This document shows, in pieces, positions 24,546-33,332 of a DNA stretch of 64,000 nt. Position 1 is the first letter of the stretch; each line of letters starts with the position of its first letter. Location: assembly GCA_942490995.1 (NCBI GenBank), contig CALOBG010000014.1, positions 208,491 through 272,490 on the forward strand, given 5' to 3'. The translations under genes and the position numbers were made by a program. The notes beneath the pieces were generated by a model. It worked only from the letters and a program-made list of their open reading frames with translations, did not search any database and had not been told where the DNA came from. The DNA comes from UBA981 sp942490995 (GTDB lineage Bacteria > Pseudomonadota > Gammaproteobacteria > Ga0077536).

Positions 24546-25352
24546 ATGTACCGCCCGGCCCTGCTGCTCGTCGTCGCCCTCGCCGCCTGCGGCGACGGTG
24601 CCGGCGACGGCGCGATCGACGCGACGGGCGCAGCGCCTGACGGCACGACCGCGCCCGACGCGGCCAGCCCCGACGCGGCCAGCCCCGACGCGGCCAGCCC
24701 CGACGCGAGCGGGCCGGACGCGAGCGGCCTGCCGCTCGCGGGTTTCGGCGACCTGAGCGGGATGTGCGACCTGCTGCGCGAGCCCGAGCTGACCGGCGCG
24801 ACGCCCGCGCTGTTCACGCTCGACCTGTCGTTCGCCGAGCGCTACGACGATCCGGACGATCGCCCGCTGCTCACGCCGGGCGGTGTCGAGATCATCCTCG
24901 ATGGCAACGCCGGCGGCAGCTCGGTGTACTCCGAGGTCTTCGCGTACGAGGTCCTGGCCCGCTGCGACCTGGCCGCGCTGATCAAGACCGAGACCGAGAT
25001 CGTCTACGACGTCGACGGCAAGAAGACCGACATCCTGGTCGAGATCGACGGCCACAAGATCGGCGTGAGCGTCACGCGGGCGATGACGTTCCCGTTCGGC
25101 GACCCGTACACGCCGCAGGCCGCGACCACGCTGCTCGACAAGAAGCTCGACGACATCCTGGTGTCGACGGCCAACGTCTCCGACGACGATCGCTGGACCA
25201 AGCAGATCCTGGCCGTCCTGGCCTACGACGATCAGCACGCGCAGGTCGCGGCCGAGGCCTGGGCCGGCCTCGACGACGCCACCCGCGCCGACACGATCGT
25301 CATCGTCGTGCCCACCGGCGGCGACGACCTGTTCATCTACACCGACCAGTGA
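24546..25352 (+). CDS. lipoprotein with PD-(D/E)XK-like core (268 aa)
   Basis: ATG 24546 gives a lipoprotein signal (PALLLVVALAACGD). A low-complexity linker of repeated 'ASPDAASPDA' units follows. The folded part has 'LSGMCDLLREPEL', 'SFAERYDDPDDRPLLTPGG', then 'TETEIVYDVDGKKTDILVEI' and 'GHKIGVSVTRAMTFP', and a C-terminal helix-strand pair 'WTKQILAVLAYDD'. The Asp followed by strand and 'VSVTRA' resembles a degenerate restriction-endonuease-like core (D...S-x-T in place of E-x-K), so catalysis is doubtful. Exported, function unknown. A TAGAGT box lies 7 nt upstream. Confidence 0.6.
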   Translation: MYRPALLLVVALAACGDGAGDGAIDATGAAPDGTTAPDAASPDAASPDAASPDASGPDASGLPLAGFGDLSGMCDLLREPELTGATPALFTLDLSFAERYDDPDDRPLLTPGGVEIILDGNAGGSSVYSEVFAYEVLARCDLAALIKTETEIVYDVDGKKTDILVEIDGHKIGVSVTRAMTFPFGDPYTPQAATTLLDKKLDDILVSTANVSDDDRWTKQILAVLAYDDQHAQVAAEAWAGLDDATRADTIVIVVPTGGDDLFIYTDQ

Positions 25353-25379
25353 GCCCGCGGCCGCTCGGCCGCGCGCCGG

Positions 25380-26075
25380 TCAGCCGGCGCGGAAGCCGCC
25401 GAAGACGGTCATCGGGCCCTGCTTGCCGAAGCACTCGGGCGCGGCGAAGCCGGCGGCGGCCAGCGTCGCCAGCTCGACGGCGAGCGGCTGGTACGTGTCC
25501 TCGGCGGCCCAGGCCGCGAAGTGGCCGTCGGCCTCGGCGGCGGTCATGCCGTGCGCCTGCAGGTGCGCGCGCCACTCGGCGAACACGCGCGCCCGCGCGG
25601 GACCGTGCGCGTGGACGCAGGCGTCGGCGATCAGCAGCAGGCCGCCGGGCGCGAGCGCCTGGTGGATCCGCGCGTACAGCGCGCGCTTGGCGTCGAGGTC
25701 GTGGACGTGGTGCAGCGACAGCGAGGCGACGACGGCGTCGCACGCCGGCAGCGCGTCGTCGAACGAGGCGTGGCCGAACTCGACCCGATCACCGTGATGC
25801 GCGAGGCGCGCGCGCGCGACGTCGAGCATCGCGGCGTCGATGTCGACCAGGCGGACCCGCGCCGCGGGGACGCCCGCGAGGATGGCGCCGGCGAGCGCGC
25901 CGGTGCCCGCGCCCAGGTCGATCACCAGGCCGCCGTCGGGAAGGTGACCGGTCAGCCAGCGGACGACCGTGGCGATCGCCGCCTCGTAACCGGGCACGAA
26001 CGCTCGGATCGCGGTGTCGTACTCGCTGGCGCGGACGCCGAGGTGGGTGTGGACGCTGTGGGTGCTGCCGCTCAC
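25380..26075 (-). CDS. class I SAM-dependent methyltransferase
   Basis: 231 aa from GTG 26075. Motif I is 'GGLVIDLGAGTGALAGAIL'; motif II 'ARVRLVDIDAAMLDVARARL' with the acidic ribose-binding Asp; motif III 'DRVEFGHASFDD'; motif IV/V 'CDAVVASLSLHHVHDL' followed by 'ALAPGGLLLIADACVHA'. This is the UbiE/methyltransf_25-type layout. The substrate is probably a small molecule but cannot be named. It is 28 bp from the convergent lipoprotein stop. Confidence 0.85.
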   Translation of the reverse strand: MSGSTHSVHTHLGVRASEYDTAIRAFVPGYEAAIATVVRWLTGHLPDGGLVIDLGAGTGALAGAILAGVPAARVRLVDIDAAMLDVARARLAHHGDRVEFGHASFDDALPACDAVVASLSLHHVHDLDAKRALYARIHQALAPGGLLLIADACVHAHGPARARVFAEWRAHLQAHGMTAAEADGHFAAWAAEDTYQPLAVELATLAAAGFAAPECFGKQGPMTVFGGFRAG

Positions 26076-26138
26076 GCCGACGACGTTAGCTCGCTTCGTC
26101 GTGGCGTCGAGGTTTCGGCCGTGGTGATACTGCGCGCC

Positions 26139-27113
26139 ATGTCGTCCCCCCGCGCGCTGCTCGCCCCCGCCTTCCTCGCCTGCTCCCTCGTCGCCTGCGG
26201 CGGCGGCGGCGGCGACTCGATCGATGCCGACCCGGGCGCGCCCGACGCCGCCGCCGTCATCGACGCCGATCCGACCGCGCCCGACGCGGCCGGGCCTGAC
26301 GCCGCGACCGGCTGCGGCACCGCGACGCCGCCGCTCGCCAGCCTCGGCGGCACCGAGGGCATCGCGATCGCGCCCGACGGCACCATCTACTACTCGCAGA
26401 GCGGCGGCCGGGTCGGCCGCTGGCAGCCCGGCGACGCCGACGGCGACGACAGCTGGGTCACGCTCGCGGGCGCGACCACGGTCTGGGGCATGGGGCTGGG
26501 CGAGACCGGCATCCTCTATGTCGCCACGCCGGGCTCGGGCGGGAACATCTGGGAGATCGACACCAGCGCCGCCACGCCCACCGGCACGGCGCTGTACCCG
26601 GCCGCCGGCTCGGCCAACGGCCTCACCATCGGCCCCGACGGCGCGATCTACTACGGCAACTTCGCCGCCAGCGGCCACGTCTACCGGGTGTCCACCGCCG
26701 GTGGCGTGCGCACCCAGGTGACCGCGACGACGATCGCCCAGCCCAACGGCGTGCTGTTCGACGCCGACGGCACGCTGCTGGTCGCGTCGTACCAGAGCGG
26801 GATCATCCACCGGCTGACCCTCGACGGCGAGATGCAGGAGACCGCGCGCGTCACCGCGCTGACCGGCACCGGCAACCCCGATGGCCTCGCCCGTGACGCG
26901 CAGGGCCGCATCTACGTCACCAACAACAGCGGCGGCACCGTCCTGCGCTTCACGCCCGGCACGCCGACGCCGGCGCCGGAGACCGTGCTGACCGGCGTCG
27001 CGGCCGCCGCCAACATGGCCTTCGGCCGCGGCGCGCTCGCCTGCGAGGACCTCTACGTGACGTCGTCGGGCGCGCTGCGCCGCCTCGACGCCGGCGCCCC
27101 CGGCGTGCCGTGA
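26139..27113 (+). CDS. SMP-30/NHL-like beta-propeller lipoprotein
   Basis: 324 aa. Lipoprotein signal (PAFLACSLVACGG), then a Pro/Asp/Ala linker ('IDADPGAPDAAAVIDADPT'), then a propeller with repeated blades: 'GGTEGIAIAPDGTIYYSQSG', 'NGLTIGPDGAIYYGNF', 'NGVLFDADGTLLVASYQSG' and 'DGLARDAQGRIYVTNNSGG'. The Asp-Gly-x-(I/L)-(Y/L) pattern is typical of SMP-30/gluconolactonase and NHL propellers. It is exported; catalytic residues for a lactonase cannot be assigned, so a binding role is as likely. Confidence 0.8.
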   Translation: MSSPRALLAPAFLACSLVACGGGGGDSIDADPGAPDAAAVIDADPTAPDAAGPDAATGCGTATPPLASLGGTEGIAIAPDGTIYYSQSGGRVGRWQPGDADGDDSWVTLAGATTVWGMGLGETGILYVATPGSGGNIWEIDTSAATPTGTALYPAAGSANGLTIGPDGAIYYGNFAASGHVYRVSTAGGVRTQVTATTIAQPNGVLFDADGTLLVASYQSGIIHRLTLDGEMQETARVTALTGTGNPDGLARDAQGRIYVTNNSGGTVLRFTPGTPTPAPETVLTGVAAAANMAFGRGALACEDLYVTSSGALRRLDAGAPGVP

Positions 27114-27244
27114 GGCCAGCCCGCGGCGGCGACTCGATGTGACCTGATCTGCCTCGGCGTGACGCCGGCCACGGCGGGCGCGAGGCGATCAATCCGCGGG
27201 CGCCGGGCGGACCGAGCGGGTAGCATCGCGCGCGTCGGAGGGAC

Positions 27245-30200
27245 ATGCGCATGCACCGTCAGCTTTCCAGGTTCACCACCCGCGCGATCATCGGCGCGGT
27301 CGCCGTCGTCGCCATCGCGGGATCGGCCGGCACCGCCGCCGCCGACACGATCATCGCCGGTGGCAACGTCATCAACCAGACGTGGACGCTGGCCGGCTCG
27401 CCGTACGTGCTCCAGGGCGACGTCAGCATCCCCGCCGGCGCGTTCCTCACGATCGAGGCCGGCGTGGTCGTGCAGGCCACGTCGAACAGCGACAGTCAGG
27501 CCAGCGGCCTCGACACCAGCCGCGTCGAGCTGACGGTCCACGGCACGCTCACCGTCGCCGGCACGGCGGGCAACCCGGTCACGCTGCGCAGCTCCAGCAC
27601 CAGCAGCGGCACCTGGTACGGCGTCGTCGTCGCCGCCGACGCCGCCGCGGCCACGCTCGACCACGCGATCGTCCAGGACGCGAGGTACGGCATCGTCACC
27701 TCGGCCACCGGCACGATCCTCGACGCGGACAACGTCACCGTCACCGAGGCCAGCACCTACGGCCTGTGGGTCCGCGCCGGCGCGCCCACCGTCACCGGCC
27801 TGATCGCCAGCAGCAACGGCACCGCCGGCGTCGTCGTCGCCGACGCCGGCTCGCTCACGCTGGTCAACAGCGTCGTCCGCAACAACGCCACCTACGGCGT
27901 CTACTTCCAGCCCACCTCGGCCCGCACGCTCACCCTCGACAACTGCTCGATCAACAGCAACGGCACCTACGGCGTCTACACCAGCGCCTCCACCGCCGGC
28001 ACCGTCATCGTCACCGACTCGATCGTCACCAACCACAGCTACGGCGTCTACCGCGGCGACTCCTCCTCGGTCGCCACCACCTACTCCGACGTCTGGAACA
28101 ACAGCTCCGGCGACTTCATCGGCACGTCCGCCGGCACCGGCACGATCTCCAGCAACCCACTCTACGTCTCCACCACCGACCTCCGTCTCACCGCCAACTC
28201 GCCCGCCCGCTTCGGCGCCGCGGGCGGCCTCGACCAGGGCGCCCTGCCCTACACCACCGACGCCACGCCGGGACTGCACGGCACGCTGTGGACCAACACC
28301 ACGCTCACCGTCGCCGGCAGCCCGTACACCGTCGCCGGCGACCTCGTCGTCGCCGCCGGCGTCACCCTCACGATCGAGCCCGGCGTCACCCTCACCTTCA
28401 CCAGCAACGCCGACGTCATGCGCGCCGGCAGCGACACCAGCCGCGGCGAGCTCCTGGTCAGCGGCACCCTGCTCGCCGACGCCTCGGTCGCCTCGCCCAT
28501 CCTCTTCCGCTCGTCGTCGACCAGCTCCGGCACCTGGTACGGCGTCGACCTGCTCACCAGCGCCACCGGCTCGCTCCTCGATCAGGTCATCATCCAGGAC
28601 GCCCGCTACGCGCTGGTCTACCGCAGCACCGCCGCCAGCAACGTCCTCACCAGCGTCACCGTCACCGAGGCCAGCACCTACGGCCTGTGGGTCCGCGCCG
28701 GCGCGCCCACCGTCACCGGCCTGACCGCCAGCAGCAACGGCACCGCCGGCGTCGTCGTCGCCGACGCCGGCTCGCTCACGCTGGTCAACAGCGTCGTCCG
28801 CAACAACGCCACCTACGGCGTCTACTTCCAGCCCACCTCGGCCCGCACGCTCACCCTCGACAACTGCTCGATCAACAGCAACGGCACCTACGGCGTCTAC
28901 ACCAGCGCCTCCACCGCCGGCACCGTCATCGTCACCGACTCGATCGTCACCAACCACAGCTACGGCGTCTACCGCGGCGACTCCTCCTCGGTCGCCACCA
29001 CCTACTCCGACGTCTGGAACAACAGCTCCGGCGACTTCATCGGCACCGCCGCCGGCACCGGCACGATCTCCAGCAACCCGCTCTACGTCTCCACCACCGA
29101 CCTCCGTCTCACCGCCAACTCGCCCGCCCGCTTCGGCGCCGCCGGTGGCCTCGACCAGGGCGCCCTGCCCTACACCACCGACGCCACGCCGGGACTGCAC
29201 GGCACGCTGTGGACCAACACCACGCTCACCGTCGCCGGCAGCCCGTACACCGTCGCCGGCGATCTCGTCGTCGCCGCCGGCATCACCCTCACGATCGAGC
29301 CCGGCGTCACCCTCACCTTCACCAGCAACGCCGACGTCATGCGCGCCGGCAGCGACACCAGCCGCGGCGAGCTCCTGGTCAGCGGCACCCTGCTCGCCGA
29401 CGCCACCGTCGCCTCGCCCATCCTCTTCCGCTCGTCCTCCACCAGCTCCGGCACCTGGTACGGCGTCGACCTGCTCGCCAGCGCCACCGGCTCGCTCCTC
29501 GATCACGTCACCATCCAGGACGCGCGCTACGCGCTGGTCTACCGCAGCACCGCCGCCGGCAACCTCCTCACCAGCGTCACCGCCACCGAGGCCAGCACCT
29601 ACGGCCTGTGGGTCCGCGCCGGCGCGCCCACCGTCACCGGCCTGACCGCCAGCAGCAACGGCACCGCCGGCGTCGTCGTCGCCGACGCCGGCTCGCTCAC
29701 GCTGGTCAACAGCGTCGTCCGCAACAACGCCACCTACGGCGTCTACTTCCAGCCCACCTCGGCGCGCACGCTCACCGTCGGCAGCAGCACGATCAACAGC
29801 AACGGCACCTACGGCGTCTACACCAGCGCCTCCACCGCCGGCACCGTCACCATCACCAACGCCATCGTCACCAACCACAGCTACGGCGTCTACCGCGGCG
29901 ACTCCTCCTCGGTCGCCACCACCTACTCGGACGTCTGGAACAACAGCTCCGGCAACTACATCGGCACCTCCGCCGGCACCGGCACGATCAGCCAGAACCC
30001 CAACTTCGCCGCGGCGCCCACCGATCTGCGCCTGCTGGGCTCGAGCGTCTGCATCGACGCCGGCACCACCGGGCCCGCGACGGATCTGCTCGGCGTGTCC
30101 CGCCCGCTCGACGGCAACGGCATCGGCGGCGCGCAGTGGGACCTGGGCGCGTACGAGTACGTGCTCACGTCGGTGTGCGGCAACGGCGCGCTCGAGCCGC

Positions 30201-31586
30201 CCGAGGTCTGCGACAGCGGCGCCGCCAACGGGATGTACGGCGCGTGCAACGCGACCTGCACCGCGATGGGCCCGCGCTGCGGCGACGCGATGATGAACGG
30301 CCCCGAGGACTGCGACGACGGCAACACCTCCAACACGGACAGCTGCCTCAACACCTGCGTCGCGGCGAGCTGCGGTGACGCCTTCGTCCTCGCCGGCTCC
30401 GAGGCGTGCGACGACGGCAACGGGTCCAACACCGACGCTTGCCTCGACACCTGCGTGGCCGCCAGCTGCGGCGACGCCTTCGTCCGCACCGGCGTCGAGG
30501 ACTGCGACGACGGCAACGGGTCGAACAGCGACGCCTGCCTGACCACCTGCGTCGAGGCCAGCTGCGGCGACGGCTTCATCGAGGCCGGCGTCGAGCAGTG
30601 TGACGACCAGAACGCGTCGAACACCGACGCGTGCCTCAACGTCTGCCTGGCCGCCAGCTGCGGCGACGGCTTCCTCCGCCCCGGCGTCGAGGCGTGCGAC
30701 GACGGCAACCTGTCGAACACCGACGCCTGCGTCGGCGCCTGCGTCGTCGCCACCTGCGGCGACGGCTTCATCCAGACCGGCCAGGAGGCCTGCGACGACG
30801 GCAACCTCGTCGACACCGACGCCTGCCGCAACAGCTGCGTCGCCGCGAGCTGCGGCGACGGCGTGGTCCAGAGCGGCGCCGAGGAGTGCGACGACGCCAA
30901 CATGGTCGAGACCGACGCCTGCCGCAACAGCTGCCTGGCGGCGCGCTGCGGCGACGGCGTGATCCGCACCGGCGTCGAGGAGTGCGACGACGGCAACGTG
31001 ATCGCCACCGACGCGTGAACCGCGTGCTGCGGCCGCGGCCTGCGGCGACGGCGTCGTCCACGCCGGCGTCGAGGAGTGCGACGACGCCAACGTCAGCGAC
31101 GACGACGCCTGCGTCGGCCTGTGCATCGCCGCCGCGTGCGGCGACGGCTTCGTCCGCGCCGGCGTCGAGGTCTGCGACGACGGCAACCTGATCGACGACG
31201 ACGCCTGCACCAACGCCTGCGTGTCGTCGACCTGCGGCGACGGCGTGGTCCAGGAGGACGTCGAGGACTGCGACGACGGCAACGACGTCGAGACCGACGC
31301 CTGCCGCAACAACTGCACGGCGGCCCGCTGCGGCGACGGCGTGCGCGAGGACGGCGTCGAGGAGTGTGATGACGGCAACACCGAGGACGGCGACGGCTGT
31401 GACGCCAGCTGCGCCGCGGAGCTGGGCCCGGACGCGGGCACCGGCGTGGGCCCCGACGCCGGCGATCCGGACGACGCCGGTGGTGATGGCTGCTGCAGCA
31501 CCGCGGGCGGCAGCGGTCACAGCAGCCTGCTGGCCGCGCTGGCGGTGCTGCTCGCGCTGCGGGCGCGGCGCCGGCGGCGCGCCTGA
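27245..31586 (+). pseudogene. large beta-helix / DUF4215 surface protein with MYXO-CTERM-like tail, one frameshift
   Basis: GGAGGGAC precedes ATG 27245. After a signal peptide (IIGAVAVVAIAGSAGTAAA) come three near-identical repeats of about 307 residues (27365-30050) with short beta-helix rungs such as 'TVTEASTYGLWVRAGAPTVT' and 'GVYRGDSSSVATTYSDVWNN'. Then follow about thirteen Cys-rich DUF4215-type units with the pattern CGDG...E.CDDGN...D.C...C. The frame ends at TGA 31016-31018, but the Cys repeats continue in another frame from about 31020 to 31586, ending in 'GCCSTAGG', a hydrophobic helix and RRRRR, a MYXO-CTERM-like sorting tail. The corrected protein is about 1450 aa, exported and surface-anchored. 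The break may be a sequencing error. Confidence 0.75.
27365..30050. repeat. three tandem repeats of about 921 bp inside the beta-helix gene
   Basis: Copies starting near 27365, 28281 and 29202 are almost identical in stretches of several hundred bases; the spacing between the last two is 921 bp (307 codons). They can drive length variation by recombination. Confidence 0.85.
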
Positions 31587-31699
31587 GCCGCGAGCCAGCG
31601 CCGGTCCGGTCACGTTCGACCGGACCCGGCGCCGCCTGATCTGGCCCGCTCCTGCGATCGCGCCTATCATGGCCGCCGACGAGGCCTCCGAGGAGCGAC

Positions 31700-33205
31700 A
31701 TGAGCATCACGGCGCACCGATCCGCCCATCCGCAGCTGCGCACCCGCGCCGCGATCGCGCTGGCCAGCCTGCTGGTCGTGGGCGCGCTGGTCGCCGCGAC
31801 CGGCTGCCAGACCACCAACTCGAACTACTGCTGCTCGACCGAGCAGTCGTGCAACGCCGCGGGCGGCTCGGGTGAGGCCACGCCCTGCACCGATCCGGCG
31901 CGGCCGTACTGCGACGACAGCGGCGAGTACGGCCCCGGCCGCACCTGCATTCCGGATCCGGGCGCCTCGTCGTGCGACGGGCCAGCCGACTGCACCACCG
32001 ACGAGCGTCCGTTCTGCATCGGCGGCACGTGCTCGCAGTGCGAGGACGACACCAGCTGCGCGCCGGACCAGCCGGTCTGCGACGACGGCTCGCACCTGTG
32101 CGGCCCGTGCCTCGGCGACGGCGACTGCCTCGGCCGGACCGGCACGCTGCGCTGCTTCACCAGCGGCGGCGCGTGCGTGGCCTGCCTGGAGCCCGGTGAC
32201 TGCACCAGCCTCGAGGCGCCGATCTGCGACACCGTCGCGCACGCATGCGTCGGCTGCAGCGCCGACGAGCAGTGCACCAGCGCGGTCTGCAACGCCGAGA
32301 GCGGCGCGTGCCTCGACGAGGCCAACGTCATCTACCTGTCGGCCTCGGGCCAGGGCAGCGGCACGTGCACGCGCGCCGCGCCGTGCAACTCGTTCGCGCT
32401 CGGCCTCGCCCAGGTCGGCGGCATGCGCACGACCATCAAGGCCGCGCCGGGCACGTACACCGGGCCGATCGCGATCAGCGGCGGCACCGTGACGATCCTC
32501 GCCGATGGCGCGACCGCGACGTCGAGCGTCATCGGCCAGACCATCCTCGCGGTGAGCGGCGGCGCCGACGCGACGATCGTCGGGCTGAAGGTCTCGGGCA
32601 CGCAGGGCAACACCGGCACGACGATCGCGGTGACCTGCAACGCGTCGACGCTGCGCATGCGGCGGGCCACGGTGGTCGACAACACCGCCGGCGCCGGCAT
32701 GCTGATCACCGGCTGCCAGTACTCGCTGGTCAACAACGTCTTCGCGTCCAACGGCGCCCTGACCAGCCCGTTCGGCGGCATCCGGATCACCGACATCACC
32801 AGCGCCGGCCTGCACGAGTTCGACTTCAACACCGTCACCGGCAACGTCGGCACCACGAACACCGTCACCGGCGTCGAGTGCACCTCGATCGCGACGCCGC
32901 TGACATTCACCAACAGCATCGTCCACGGCAACCTGACCTCGGGGCTCAGCGGCAAGCAGGTCGGCGACGACGGCGACTGCGCCTGGACGTACTCCGACAT
33001 CGGCGCGCCGACGGTGGTCGGCACGGGCAACGTCGACCTCGAGCCGATGTTCGTCGCCCCGGCCACCCGCAACTACCACCTGCAGCCGACCTCGCCGCTG
33101 CGCAACATCGCCGATCCGGACAGCACGGTCGCCACGGACTTCGACGGCGACGACCGTCCGGAAGGCGGACGCTCGGATATGGGCGCCGACGAGATCACGC
33201 CCTGA
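31700..33205 (+). CDS. Cys-rich lipoprotein with beta-helix domain (501 aa)
   Basis: GAGGAGCGAC precedes ATG 31700. Signal with lipobox (VVGALVAATGCQT). Residues about 40-205 have repeated short Cys modules (C-x2-C, 'CSQCEDDTSCAPDQPVCDDG', 'CVACLEPGDCTSLEAPICD'), typical of myxobacterial secreted Cys-rich repeats. Residues 210-500 form a right-handed beta-helix, with 'TTIKAAPGTYTGPIAI', 'GGTVTILADGAT', 'LKVSGTQGNTGTTIAVTCN' and 'FTNSIVHGNLTSG', ending in the 'DFDGDDRPEGGRSDMGADE' signature common to such proteins. Outer-surface adhesin or sensor-type role inferred. Confidence 0.75.
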   Translation: MSITAHRSAHPQLRTRAAIALASLLVVGALVAATGCQTTNSNYCCSTEQSCNAAGGSGEATPCTDPARPYCDDSGEYGPGRTCIPDPGASSCDGPADCTTDERPFCIGGTCSQCEDDTSCAPDQPVCDDGSHLCGPCLGDGDCLGRTGTLRCFTSGGACVACLEPGDCTSLEAPICDTVAHACVGCSADEQCTSAVCNAESGACLDEANVIYLSASGQGSGTCTRAAPCNSFALGLAQVGGMRTTIKAAPGTYTGPIAISGGTVTILADGATATSSVIGQTILAVSGGADATIVGLKVSGTQGNTGTTIAVTCNASTLRMRRATVVDNTAGAGMLITGCQYSLVNNVFASNGALTSPFGGIRITDITSAGLHEFDFNTVTGNVGTTNTVTGVECTSIATPLTFTNSIVHGNLTSGLSGKQVGDDGDCAWTYSDIGAPTVVGTGNVDLEPMFVAPATRNYHLQPTSPLRNIADPDSTVATDFDGDDRPEGGRSDMGADEITP

Positions 33206-33332
33206 GCGCGCGTCCGCCCGCGGTGCGCCGCGGTGCGCGCGGGTCGCACACCGCAGCACCGCGTCGGCGATTCGTGGTTGACCTCACCGGTGATCGGCGG
33301 CCTATGATGGCCGGGCCGGGTTGGAGGACGAC

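Noticed and set aside
31016..31018. In-frame TGA in the Cys-repeat gene as selenocysteine in place of Cys
   Set aside because: The frame after the TGA does not continue the Cys repeats; the repeats resume in a different frame, so this is an indel, not a recoded UGA.
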